Origin: Cohnella sp. CFH 77786
GTDB taxonomy: Bacteria; Bacillota; Bacilli; Paenibacillales; Paenibacillaceae
Assembly (NCBI RefSeq): GCF_019400745.1
Contig: NZ_WJIB01000009.1
Span: forward strand, 248,001 to 312,000
Reading direction: 5' to 3'
DNA: 64,000 nucleotides
Below are positions 16,401 to 23,290 of this stretch, one piece after another. The translations under genes and the position numbers were made by a program. The notes below the pieces were generated by a model. It did no database searches and was not told the DNA's origin. It worked only from the letters and a program-made list of their open reading frames with translations. Each line of letters starts with the position of its first letter. The first letter of the stretch is position 1.

Positions 16401-18179
16401 GCAGGCGGCGCCGTCGGCTCGAAACAGTTGAGTCCAGGCGCGGTGACGGAAGAACATTTGGCCGGCGGCAGTGTCACGGCAGGCAAACTGGCGGCCGGCG
16501 CGGTCGGCGCCGAACACGTCGCGGACGGTTCCATCGCGAACCCGCACCTTGCGGACGGAAGCGTGACGGAAGCGAAGCTGGCGGACGGGAGCGTGACAGC
16601 CGGCAAGCTGGACGTTTCGTTACTCAGCGAACTGGAGCAGGCACTGTCCCCGATCACGGAGGACCGATTGGTCGACGGCGCGGTGACGGCAGCGAAGCTG
16701 GCGGACGGCAGCGTGACGGCGGGCAAGCTGGACGTATCGTTGCAAGGCGCGCTGGAGCAGGCTTTGTCTCCGATCGCGGAGGACCGGCTGGTCGACGGCG
16801 CGGTGACGGAAGCGAAGCTGGCGGACGGCAGCGTGACGGCGGGCAAGCTGGACGTATCGCTGCTTGGCGCACTGGAGCAGGCTTTGACTCCGATCGGGGG
16901 GGACCGACTGGTCGATGGCGCGGTGACGGAAGCGAAGCTGGCGGACGGCAGCGTGACGGCGGGCAAGCTGGATGTATCGTTGCAAGGCGCACTGCAGCAG
17001 GCCTTGACTCCGATCGCGGAGGACCGACTGGTCGATGGCGCGGTGACGGAAGCGAAGCTGGCGGACGCCAGCGTGACGGCCGGCAAGCTGGACGTTTCGC
17101 TGGTCAGCATGCTCGAGCAGGCAATATCCCCTGTTACGGAGGACCGATTGGTTGACGGCGCGGTGACGGAAGCGAAGCTGGCGGACGGCAGCATCAGCGA
17201 AGCCAAATTGGCGTATCGTTCGATTACGGAAGGAAAGCTGGCTTATGGCAGCGTAAGCGGTCCGAAAATAATCGACGGCGCGGTTACGGAGACGAAACTG
17301 GCGGATGGCAGCGTCAGTCGGCCGAAAATCGTGGACGGCGCGGTGGCGGAAGCGAAGCTGGCGGACGCTAGCGTAAGCACAGTGAAGATCGCCGACGGCG
17401 CGGTGTCGGAAGCGAAGCTGGCGGACGCTAGCGTAAGCGCAGAGAAGATCGCCGACGGCGCGGTGACGGAAGCGAAGCTGGCGGACGGCAGCGTGAGCGC
17501 AGAGAAGATCGCCGACGGCGCGGTGTCGGAAGCGAAGCTGGCGGACGGCAGCGTAAGCGTGGAGAAGCTGTCCGACGGAGTCAGGCAAATGTTGGCCCGG
17601 GCGGAGAAGGCTGCCGTCGAGGCGATCTCTTATGCCAGCGCTCCGATCTCGTTGGAACTGAAAGAGGAAAGCATCACCGGCAAGTATCTGGCGAACGGTT
17701 CCATTCATAGCGGAAAGCTGGCGCATGGGAGCGTCACGGCGGAGCACCTCGCCCATGAGAGCGTAACATCGGAGCACCTCGCGCTCGGCAGCGTGACGGC
17801 AGAGCACATCGCTGATGCAAGCGTGAAAGCCGAGCATCTCGCGCCTGGGAGTGTGACCTCCGAGCATCTCGCGGAAAGCAGCGTGAGAGCGGAGCATCTT
17901 GCGATTCTGCCGGTTGCCGCGCGGCAGTCGGGCGTCTCCCTCACTTACGGCAGCATCCCTTATGTCTTCCAGGGACCGATCGAATCCATCGAGGTCAACG
18001 TCGTATTCGACCATCCGTTTTCCGACGAATCCTATGTCCTGTTCGCCATGTCGGACCATCCTTCGTGCAGCTGCTTCCTGCGCACGAAACATAAACACGA
18101 AGCCGTCGTTCAGATCGTGCGGACGCGGCTCGGGCCTGATCCTCAAGGCACCATCCAATGGGTCGCCATCGGACAATAA
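10425..18179 (+). CDS. Giant decapeptide-repeat (beta-solenoid-like) protein with lectin-like C-terminus
   Basis: The product has 2,584 residues from the ATG at 10425, which follows GGAAGGAGAGGG. Residues 1-210 are Lys/Arg-rich, then acidic and low-complexity, with no signal peptide or membrane segment. From about residue 212 to 2,500 the chain is built of some 225 ten-residue units of the form LADG[SA]VTxxK/H, as expected for a beta-solenoid with one rung per unit. In the second half two rungs in every eight are replaced by an amphipathic helix (LEAxLRExIEIAAAPIG). The last ~85 residues (VVFDHPFSDESYVLF ... IQWVAIGQ) resemble H-type lectin or WIAG-tail domains. No phage genes surround it. 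The sigma-K-like promoter, lack of secretion signal and adjacent glycosylation genes suggest a spore-surface filament, a functional analogue of BclA. The function is inference. Confidence 0.85.
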   Translation: MRKDKPKRPPKSRKPLYYVDNPNKLELQWLDDIHKNETKPVTVLGSAASAESAHAAKGTESSERQAGRRADSKKRAQGKPGAKTGSGVWRTASPPAASAQREAAEPRSARKTGEHVSAPEEPDRIAKVVKSADSSLEDESSPDEAAAQDLGWIEAEEDAEPDLEADPEQPDADKGASGHAEGIIPMAAEVRHARLEEKRLPAKPAPIVYTDDLADGAVTGDKIAPFTVGSRQLAAGSVGTDALSDFAVTAIKLADGSVTSTKLAPESVTGEHLTKNAISGQKIRDRSITSEKLKDGSVTSEKLADRTISSDKIAEGSISAKHLSLSLITSELLQDQAVTSDKIRSASIRSEHLANESIDTSKLADGAVTPSKLRESSVTGDIIARGAVESKHLADGVILADHVSIGILQGKHIAPRAIGAEQLAEGAVGSQQLADRSVTGSKLANGSITAEHLRPESVQGRHLAEKAVEPRHLADDSVTASKLADQSVTTMKLVDHAVTSTKIADQSVVSGKISDEAVLSRHLARGSVSSEKLVDGAVEARHLAPRSIEGRHLADGTVGAVHVQEGAIGSSKLTKGAVRTVHLSEAAVGTPQVAKHAVTGEKIADKAVESRHMAPDSIKTEHLAAESVTAEKLAVGALRPLHFGIETVTGGALAQKSVDGRHVKPGSIDQEHLAPGAVNASTLQAESVTDKAIAPGAVGERHLGVRSVLSHHLTDHVITSLKLSPECVSTDKLADSAVTAAKLADGSVTAAKLEDGSVRTSALAGGAVTSRIIAEGAVGPEHLRPQSVGEIHLADGSVGKKALAEEAVTTNALAAGAVKAEQLAAEAVESRHLSPQSVNDIHLAEKSVLGVHIGDGSIRSAHLSAGSVESRHLAAGAVGSGHLAENAVGADHLKPHSIGSEHLGDGVVGSDHLADGIIDESKLADGSVTAAKLADGSVTHEKLEPGGVRSAHYALESISGKHLKPESVHGYHLRKGTVTMSHLSADLYEWTKKTDRPIGSDRLEAGAVGSVHLRDGSVEGSKLADGAVTESKLAEYSVGREHLQDQAVDGGKIAREAVGAEHLVPGSVQETHLADGSVSAAKLESPLREAIELAASPVTGERLVDGSVTETKLAFGSVGTAHLKDQAVDRDKIAGGAVGSEQLAYGAVMEAHLADGSITLGKLDAALQDAVEIAVSPVDERRLADGSVTGAKLAVSSVGTAHLLDQSVDGDKIAVGAISSDQLAYGSVKDAHLAEGSVTIGKLEAGLLEMIEFSMAPVGEERLADRSVTGEKLSFASVDRAQLKDGAVDGSKIAREAVGPEQLGNGAVQEGHLAEGSVTAGKLEAKLRETIETAASPVGTERLADGSVTEEKLASGSVGSAHLQAEAVDSAKLARGAVGAEQLQPGAVAEDHLAEGSVTAAKLEASLRGFIESAAAPVGTERLADGAVTSGKLAYFTVGRAHLKDEVVDGSKLARGAVGPEQLGSGAVREEHLQDGSVTFGKLDDALRDTIQTALAPIGEERLADGSVTGAKLAISSVGSVQLQNQSVNSDKLAAGAVNEAHLSDGSVTFGKLQTELRDMITFGIAPIGEGRLVERSVTGDKLAFDSVGRANLQDEAVDGGKIARGAVGSEQLGAGAVQEGHLGDGSVTAGKLEAELRELLEIAAAPIGAERLTDGAVSAEKLAYDSVGREHLRDHAVDGGKIARGAIGSEQLGAGVVNEAHLAYGSVTVAKLEAGLREIIEIAAAPISSERLTDGAVSAEKLAYDSVGRQHLQDHAVDGGKIAFGAVGSEQLGMGAVTEHHLADGSVTAAKLNPSLIETIAFAAVPPEARLGDGAVTAEKLGTGAVGTGHLADQSVTGEKIAFGAVGSEQIGKGAIAEEHLADGSVTAGKLEAELREILEAAASPVGTERLADRAVSAEKLAYDSVGGEHLRDQAIDGGKIAQGAIGPEQLGFGAVAEAHLADGSVTAPKLGADLLQAIAAGAAPVGAERLQAGAVGSDQLADQSVTGDKIAGGAVGSKQLSPGAVTEEHLAGGSVTAGKLAAGAVGAEHVADGSIANPHLADGSVTEAKLADGSVTAGKLDVSLLSELEQALSPITEDRLVDGAVTAAKLADGSVTAGKLDVSLQGALEQALSPIAEDRLVDGAVTEAKLADGSVTAGKLDVSLLGALEQALTPIGGDRLVDGAVTEAKLADGSVTAGKLDVSLQGALQQALTPIAEDRLVDGAVTEAKLADASVTAGKLDVSLVSMLEQAISPVTEDRLVDGAVTEAKLADGSISEAKLAYRSITEGKLAYGSVSGPKIIDGAVTETKLADGSVSRPKIVDGAVAEAKLADASVSTVKIADGAVSEAKLADASVSAEKIADGAVTEAKLADGSVSAEKIADGAVSEAKLADGSVSVEKLSDGVRQMLARAEKAAVEAISYASAPISLELKEESITGKYLANGSIHSGKLAHGSVTAEHLAHESVTSEHLALGSVTAEHIADASVKAEHLAPGSVTSEHLAESSVRAEHLAILPVAARQSGVSLTYGSIPYVFQGPIESIEVNVVFDHPFSDESYVLFAMSDHPSCSCFLRTKHKHEAVVQIVRTRLGPDPQGTIQWVAIGQ
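13641..17580 (+). repeat. Nested tandem repeats (240, 120 and 60 bp) within the giant gene
   Basis: Everything is a multiple of a 30-bp (10-residue) unit. The anchor AAG before the helical insert recurs at 13670, 13910, 14150, 14390, 14630, 14870, 15080, 15320, 15560, 15800, 16037 and 16277. That is 240-bp spacing except one of 210 (one rung lost) and one of 237 (one codon lost). From 16607 the period becomes 120 bp (five copies), and from about 17340 it becomes 60 bp. Confidence 0.9.
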
Positions 18180-18183
18180 AGCG

Positions 18184-18224
18184 AAAACCGGTTCATGCCG
18201 CGCGCATGGACCGGTTTTCCTTTC
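18184..18224 (+). terminator. Terminator of the giant repeat gene
   Basis: A 14-bp stem AAAACCGGTTCATG/CATGGACCGGTTTT (one wobble pair) begins 5 bases after the stop and runs into TTTTCCTTTC. Confidence 0.85.
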
Positions 18225-18360
18225 ATTGGTGATTCAGAAAGTAGAGCCAGGAGTTCGGAGCATGTCCGAAGTCGCACGCATGAGCGTCGTACGTGTATCT
18301 GATTTCGGCAGGTCTCCGATCGGGGTGCCTCATGGGTCGGCTGTCCCACAGTCAAGACGA

Positions 18361-18546
18361 TTAAAGGGAAAATCGCCCTCTATTTTTGCGTATTGGCCTC
18401 AAGCGTGTGATTAGAAGGAAAACCTCCCTTTAATTCCGGCTATATACCCTGAATTGAAGTTTTTCACCGATATTAGAGGGAGGTTTTCCATCTAAATATC
18501 CCAAATAATTAAAATGATTGGAATTAGAGGGAGGTTTTCCCTCTAA
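18361..18546. repeat. Four copies of a 22-23-bp palindrome (TTAGAGGGA ... TCCCTCTAA)
   Basis: Copies lie at 18361-18382, 18411-18433, 18473-18495 and 18524-18546. The last is a perfect 9-bp inverted repeat around GGTTT; the others differ at one to three bases. The first two lie in the opposite orientation to the last two, judged by the central AAAA or TTTT run. They sit in the otherwise empty 815-bp gap 18180-18994. Confidence 0.75.
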
Positions 18547-18600
18547 AGTTGTCCGGCGGGCGAATTGGCACACGGTTTCGAGAAACTGCCCTATCCGGAA

Positions 18601-18760
18601 GGTACCCCAGCAAAGGTACCCCAGCATCGGTATCCCAGCAAAGGTATTCAGCAAAGGTACCCCAGCATCGGTATCCCAACAAAGGTATCCCAACAAAGGT
18701 ATCCCAACAAAGGTATCCCAACAAAGGTATCCCAACAAAGGTATCCCAGCAAAGGTATCC
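18601..18760. repeat. 14-bp minisatellite, unit GGTATCCCARCAAA
   Basis: Eleven units start at 18601, 18615, 18629, 18643 (13 bp, one base short), 18656, 18670, 18684, 18698, 18712, 18726 and 18740, followed by a broken twelfth. Five consecutive copies (18670-18739) are identical. Because 14 is not a multiple of 3, every frame on both strands stays open, but none has gene-like features. Confidence 0.95.
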
Positions 18761-18942
18761 TATCGTGAATACCTTTCCAGGAATTCATGACTTGGCGGAA
18801 CGTATTTCGGCACCCTTTCCGGATACCGGTCAGGACGCCGTCAGGCGTTTTTCTCGGCGGTAATTCGGCGGCGCAGCGATCCGAACACACTTCTCGAACC
18901 TGCCGGGGCCGTACATATGCCGTTGCACATGGACACGTCAGA

Positions 18943-18950
18943 CATACAAT
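18943..18950 (+). promoter_or_regulatory. CATACAAT, mother-cell sigma -10-like element before the first glycosyltransferase operon
   Basis: CATACAAT equals the -10 pattern of sigma-E promoters (CATACA-T) and is related to sigma-K. It lies 45 bases before the TTG start of the GT2 gene. No convincing -35 element was found, so this is weak support. Confidence 0.3.
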
Positions 18951-18994
18951 GTCATGTAAACCGTTGCCCGAGCCGCGAGAGGAGGCTGGATGGA

Positions 18995-19831
18995 TTGCCG
19001 ACGAAACCGGGCCGGCGCCGGGACGGCTCGCGTGCTTCCGAACCGTCCCGGGAGAGCCGCGATTCAACGATCAACCCCCATGTATCCGTGATCATCCCGG
19101 TGATGAACGAGCGGCGGACGCTGGACCGCGTCATCAAGGAAGCCTTCCGCGTCCATCCCCGGACGGAAGTCATCGTGGTGGCGAACGGATCCACGGACGG
19201 CTCGCTCGGGATTGCCCGGAGAAGCGGCGCCAAGGTGATCGCGTTCGACCGCCCCCTCGGTCATGACGTCGGCCGGGCGATCGGAGCGAAGGAGGCGGTA
19301 GGCGACGTTCTGCTGTTTATCGACGCCGATATGGTCATCCCGGCGGACGTGCTGAAGACATTCGTCGAGGACGTCGAACGGGGGACGGACGTCGCGCTGA
19401 ACGACTACTCCGGTCCGGTCAAACGGGCGGTCGTGCACGGCGTGGTGTTGGCCAAATATGCGCTAAACGATCTCATGGGAAGGCCGGATTTGAAGGGGGC
19501 ATCCCTCACGGCCATCCCCCATGCGATGAGCAGGCGGGCGCTGGAGGTTATCGGAACCGATCCGCTGGCGGTTCCTCCAGTGGCGCACGCTATTTCGGTC
19601 CGCAGAGGTCTGAACGTCCGGCTGAGCCGTCCGGTTAACGTCGGAAAGCTGAACCGGATGAGAACGAAGCGGGAGAGGAAGGTCTCCCTCGAGGCTTTGA
19701 TCATAGGGGACCACCTGGAAGCCATCCATTGGTGGCTCGGCATGGCGGAGGGTCCGCCGCTTCCTTCTGACGGAGCCGGGCCGGACGGGACGGTGGGAGG
19801 CCGGGATGAAGCGCAGGAAACGGAAAGGTAA
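18995..19831 (+). CDS. Glycosyltransferase family 2
   Basis: The product has 278 residues from TTG at 18995, chosen because GAGAGGAGG lies 9 bases upstream; an in-frame ATG at 18917 has no ribosome site. After a basic 30-residue N-terminus ([10 protein letters not shown]) comes a GT-A fold: [20 protein letters not shown] for nucleotide binding and FIDADM with the DxD metal site. It should transfer a sugar from a nucleotide sugar in the cytoplasm. It leads an operon of overlapping genes running to about 25978. The next gene is a diverged paralogue that overlaps it by 26 bp. Confidence 0.8.
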   Translation: MPTKPGRRRDGSRASEPSRESRDSTINPHVSVIIPVMNERRTLDRVIKEAFRVHPRTEVIVVANGSTDGSLGIARRSGAKVIAFDRPLGHDVGRAIGAKEAVGDVLLFIDADMVIPADVLKTFVEDVERGTDVALNDYSGPVKRAVVHGVVLAKYALNDLMGRPDLKGASLTAIPHAMSRRALEVIGTDPLAVPPVAHAISVRRGLNVRLSRPVNVGKLNRMRTKRERKVSLEALIIGDHLEAIHWWLGMAEGPPLPSDGAGPDGTVGGRDEAQETER

Positions 19832-20807
19832 CCGTCGCGGCGGGACGGGTCTCGGCTGGTTCAGCAGAGGCATCCGCGACGGCGCGAACTGGCGAACCCG
19901 ATTTCGAGGTCGCCCGGATGCCCGTACGGCTGCAGAGGCGGCTCATCGTTCCTGGAGCCTCATCGCGCGGAAGCCGGGCGGCAGGAGGCGGCCTTGGCCG
20001 GCTGCGCTTCGAGACGGGAAGCGGTATGTTTCCGGTTTCTGGCGCGGATCCGGCGTAAGAGGACAGCTGATTCCGGTGCCGCTTCAAGGGTCGGCGGCCG
20101 CCGTGCTATACGCGCCGCGGAACGCGAGCTTGCTGCGCGGCGCCTTGCGGCGGCTCAGAAGGCTCCCTCTTCGGGAAATCGTCGTGTTGCTTCCCGGAGA
20201 TTCGTCCCTGGCCCTCATCGCCGCGGCCCGCACGCAGCCGAACGTGATGATCGCCTATCGGCCCGACTTGGCGGATTCCGATGTCGGACGGGCTTTGGGC
20301 GCAAGAATCACGCAGGCGGATTCCGTCTTGTTCCTCGACGGGGGAAGGCCGCTGAAGGCGGAGCGATTGGCCCGGTTTCTGTGGGCTTGCGACAACGGAC
20401 TGGACATCGCCTTAAACGATGTAACGGGCAAGCTCGGATTGTTCCATACGAGGCAAAACGTCTTCCGGCTGGCGGAATTCCTGAACCGGACGATGAACCG
20501 CCGCGATTTGCGGGCGAATTCCCTGTCTTCGCTTCCCTTTGCGCTGTCAAGACGGGCGCTCGATCGGCTCGTCCCGGGCCCGTTGGCCCATCCGGCCCAG
20601 GCCCAGGTCATCGCTATGTACAGCGGACTTCGGGTAGGCATCGCAGGAGCCGTCCGGCCCGCCATTCCATCCGACACAGCGGATCGGACCGGCAAAGCCG
20701 TCCGCGAACACGCGGAGGCATGGAGGACGGCGCTCCGGCACAAGGGCAGCCGGCTGCTGTTTCCCGATACCGTTCGCAACCGGAAGTTGCTGGAGGGATG
20801 GACATGA
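19806..20807 (+). CDS. Diverged GT2-like protein with basic/glycine N-terminal tag (possible pseudo-glycosyltransferase)
   Basis: The product has 333 residues. It begins with [13 protein letters not shown] and [12 protein letters not shown], a polybasic run followed by an aromatic-Gly motif. From about residue 95 it aligns by eye with the preceding GT2: DVGRALGAR matches [18 protein letters not shown] matches DVALNDYSG, and [12 protein letters not shown] matches [12 protein letters not shown]. The catalytic signatures are gone: NGSTDG reads PGDSSLA and the DxD is FLDGGRP. It is probably a non-catalytic partner or scaffold of the neighbouring enzyme. The start overlaps the previous gene and the stop overlaps the next start (ATGA). 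Confidence 0.7.
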   Translation: MKRRKRKGNRRGGTGLGWFSRGIRDGANWRTRFRGRPDARTAAEAAHRSWSLIARKPGGRRRPWPAALRDGKRYVSGFWRGSGVRGQLIPVPLQGSAAAVLYAPRNASLLRGALRRLRRLPLREIVVLLPGDSSLALIAAARTQPNVMIAYRPDLADSDVGRALGARITQADSVLFLDGGRPLKAERLARFLWACDNGLDIALNDVTGKLGLFHTRQNVFRLAEFLNRTMNRRDLRANSLSSLPFALSRRALDRLVPGPLAHPAQAQVIAMYSGLRVGIAGAVRPAIPSDTADRTGKAVREHAEAWRTALRHKGSRLLFPDTVRNRKLLEGWT

Positions 20808-21544
20808 GCGCGCGGGCCTCCATCATCATCCCCACGTTTAACGGTCTGGACTTGCTCCAGCGATGCGTGGAATCCGTCCGGTTTCATACGGCGGATGTTC
20901 CCTATGAATTGATCGTGGCCGATAATGCGTCCACTGACGGAACGGCGGAATGGTGCCTCCAGCAGAAAATCCCGTTCGTGTCGCTGCCGCGGAACGAAGG
21001 GTTTCCGACCGCTTGCAACCTTGGGCTGCGATTGTCGCAAGGGGAAACCCTCGTGCTGCTCAACAACGATACGGTGGTGACCCCTCGCTGGCTGGCCAAT
21101 CTGTCCGAGGCTTTGTACAGCGCCCCGGATATCGGCATGGTCGGTCCGGTCACGAACTACGCGAGCGGAGCCCAGAAGGTGGATTACCCGTTCGATAACT
21201 TGGCCGAGTTTCAGACGATCGCCGGCCAAGTGAACCGATCCGACCCTTCGAAATGGGCGGCATCGAACCGGATCGTCGGTTTCTGTCTGGTGTTCCGGCG
21301 GCAGCTGATGGAGCGGATCGGCCTGCTGGACGAACGGTTCAATCCCGGCCATTACGAGGACGACGACTACTGCTTCCGGGCGAGGGAGCAAGGTTTTCGG
21401 CTGCTGATCTGCCATGACGCGCTCATCTATCACGAAGGAAGCGTCAGCTTCCGCAGAGATCCGGACGCGCAGAAACAGCTCGTGGAACGGAATTATCGTC
21501 GGTTTATGGAGAAATGGAAGCAAGATCCGCGGGCATTCGTTTGA
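20804..21544 (+). CDS. Glycosyltransferase family 2 (rhamnosyltransferase-like)
   Basis: The product has 246 residues, a complete minimal GT2: ASIIIPTFNGLDLL, VADNASTDGTAEW, LVLLNNDTVVTPRWL and GHYEDDDYCFRAREQG. The HEGSVSF histidine ends the catalytic core. GMVGPVTNYASG is shared almost exactly with the GT2 at 23291, so the two are close paralogues. The start overlaps the stop of the previous gene as ATGA, with GGAGGG 6 bases upstream. It has no basic tag and no C-terminal extension. It is soluble and acts on the cytoplasmic side; donor and acceptor are unknown. Confidence 0.88.
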   Translation: MSARASIIIPTFNGLDLLQRCVESVRFHTADVPYELIVADNASTDGTAEWCLQQKIPFVSLPRNEGFPTACNLGLRLSQGETLVLLNNDTVVTPRWLANLSEALYSAPDIGMVGPVTNYASGAQKVDYPFDNLAEFQTIAGQVNRSDPSKWAASNRIVGFCLVFRRQLMERIGLLDERFNPGHYEDDDYCFRAREQGFRLLICHDALIYHEGSVSFRRDPDAQKQLVERNYRRFMEKWKQDPRAFV

Positions 21545-21585
21545 AGGAAGAGGACCCGCTGGCTAGCGAACAAGGAGGTAACGCG

Positions 21586-22311
21586 TTGAAGGCTGTCATT
21601 TTGGCAGGCGGTACGGGAACGAGACTCAAACCCCTCACGTTTTGGACGAATAAGCATTTGCTCCCTGTCGGCGCCTATCCGATGATCTGTTACGGGGTGG
21701 CCAAACTCCGGGAGGCGGGGATCCGCGACATCGTCATCGTAACGGGACGTTCGGCGCTCGGTGGATTCGCGGACGTGCTCGGCAGCGGGCGCGACTGGGG
21801 GGTCTCCCTGCTGTACCGGGTTCAAGAGGAAGCAGGGGGCATTGCCCAGGCGCTCGGGCTGGCCAGGCCGGTGATCGAGCCCAGGGAGAAGTTCGCCGTG
21901 CTGCTCGGGGACAATCTGTTCGAGGAGAGCCTGCTGCCGTTTCGCGAACGGTTCGAGCGCCAGCCGGAAGGGGCGATGGTTCTGCTCAAGAAGGTGGAGG
22001 ATCCGCGCCGATACGGCGTTCCCGTGCTTCTGCCGGAGGACGGCAGAATCGCGCGGATCGAGGAGAAACCGGAACAGCCGCCTTCGGATTTTTGCGTGAC
22101 AGGCCTGTATTTCTATGACGGCGGCGTTTTCGACGTGATTGATAAAATCATTCCCTCTCAGCGGGGGGAAATGGAAATCACCGACGTGAACAACGAATAT
22201 GCGCGGAGGGGGACTTTGGCTTATGCCGAAGTCCAGGGTTGGTGGACGGATGCGGGGACCTTCGAGTCTCTTGAAACGGCGGGCAAAAAATTGAAGGGCT
22301 TCCTGCCGTGA
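21586..22311 (+). CDS. Sugar-1-phosphate nucleotidyltransferase (RmlA/SpsI-like)
   Basis: The product has 241 residues from TTG at 21586, with AAGGAGGT 6 bases upstream. It starts directly with KAVILAGGTGTRLKPLT, the nucleotide-binding signature, and keeps LLGDNLFE and EITDVNNEY. Length and motifs match short glucose-1-phosphate thymidylyltransferases such as SpsI of the B. subtilis spore-coat polysaccharide operon. It would make dTDP-glucose or a related donor for the surrounding transferases. No RmlB or RmlC homologue is visible in the window, so later steps must be encoded elsewhere or the product is used as is. Confidence 0.85.
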   Translation: MKAVILAGGTGTRLKPLTFWTNKHLLPVGAYPMICYGVAKLREAGIRDIVIVTGRSALGGFADVLGSGRDWGVSLLYRVQEEAGGIAQALGLARPVIEPREKFAVLLGDNLFEESLLPFRERFERQPEGAMVLLKKVEDPRRYGVPVLLPEDGRIARIEEKPEQPPSDFCVTGLYFYDGGVFDVIDKIIPSQRGEMEITDVNNEYARRGTLAYAEVQGWWTDAGTFESLETAGKKLKGFLP

Positions 22312-23285
22312 CATCCGATACCCGACTCCGCGGGAAGTCCGGCCGGGAAAGTGCTTTACGCATAAAACGGGCGAAACGAAGGAAAAGAAGCAGTCGCCAC
22401 CGCAGAAGAAGAGAGCGTAAATTGGAACAATCGGCTTTTCAGAGGGGATACGATGAGGGGCTTCGGAACGCAAACGAGGCCCTGCTTCAGCAATTTTTGC
22501 CGCTTGACGTTCTCATTCCCGGCGTAACGCCCGAGGAAGCGATGGCAGCCGGGGTGGCGGCGCTCCGCGGGAGGGGCTATCCCATTCTGTTTCCGCCGGA
22601 GGTTTACGAGCAAATCGATCAAGCGATTCGGCATCGGCTTCCCTATTCGTTCGTCCGTTTCGGGGATGGAGAGCTGCTGACGCTCGCGCAAGAGAAGGTG
22701 CTGTCGATCCATGAAGTCGAGCGGGCCGGGACTTTCCTGTCCAAGGCGGGCGTGACCGTCCCGGACCTGGAAGCCCGCGACGAGCTGCTGCACTCGCTCC
22801 GCGCCGCGTCCCTGATCGGGGTTCCGATGTCCAGATTGCCCTATTTTCAACCGCTTTTGTTGCAGATTCTAAGGACTTACGACATCGACCTCGGCTCCCT
22901 CCGCCTTACGACTTCCACGATGAATTATTCCTTGGACGATCAAGGTTACATGATGAAGCTGTTGGAAGGTCGCAAAATCCTTCTCGTCGGCAACGCCGCC
23001 CTTCCGCTATCCGAGGTGCTTAGAGCACGCGGGGTCCACATTGCCGGGGTCATTACGCCGGTGCGCGGATTCAAGGACGCAGCTCGGGTGACGAGGGAGG
23101 CGGCGGCGGTCGAATTCGACCTGGCGCTGGTGGCGGCAGGCGTCGCTGCCGTGTCGATCTGTACCCGTCTGGCGGCCCTGACGGGCAAAGCAGCGATCGA
23201 CTTCGGGTCGCTTGCGAACCGGATGGCCGGAGTCTCGTCGGACACCGGGTTTCCGCACGGCACTTCAATTCCTACAGCGAGGTGA
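22308..23285 (+). CDS. GT-D-fold glycosyltransferase-like protein with polybasic N-terminal tag
   Basis: The product has 325 residues from GTG, overlapping the previous stop (GTGA). Residues 18-45 are almost all Arg/Lys (KRAKRRKRSS, RHRRRRERK), followed by FQRGYDEGLRNANEAL. The rest matches the GT-D (DUF1792-type) domain: PYSFVRFGDGE near residue 110, LIGVPMSR, TTSTMNYS and ILLVGNAALPLS. In streptococci this fold transfers hexoses during serine-rich-repeat adhesin glycosylation. Here it probably adds a sugar to a surface protein or glycan. The tag is shared with other proteins of the locus. Confidence 0.75.
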   Translation: MTSDTRLRGKSGRESALRIKRAKRRKRSSRHRRRRERKLEQSAFQRGYDEGLRNANEALLQQFLPLDVLIPGVTPEEAMAAGVAALRGRGYPILFPPEVYEQIDQAIRHRLPYSFVRFGDGELLTLAQEKVLSIHEVERAGTFLSKAGVTVPDLEARDELLHSLRAASLIGVPMSRLPYFQPLLLQILRTYDIDLGSLRLTTSTMNYSLDDQGYMMKLLEGRKILLVGNAALPLSEVLRARGVHIAGVITPVRGFKDAARVTREAAAVEFDLALVAAGVAAVSICTRLAALTGKAAIDFGSLANRMAGVSSDTGFPHGTSIPTAR

Positions 23286-23290
23286 CGAAT

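Noticed and set aside
10425..18179. Phage tail fibre interpretation of the giant repeat protein
   Set aside because: LADGSVT-type repeats do occur in tail fibres, but no other phage structural, lysis or integrase gene is nearby, and promoter and neighbours point to sporulation.
18361..18760. Possible CRISPR array formed by palindromes and short repeats
   Set aside because: Palindromes are irregularly spaced and inverted, and the 14-bp repeat has no spacers.
18430..19067. Open frames on both strands through the 14-bp minisatellite (e.g. GIPTKVSQQRYPNK cycles)
   Set aside because: The period of 14 keeps all frames open automatically; no start context or homologous protein was recognised.
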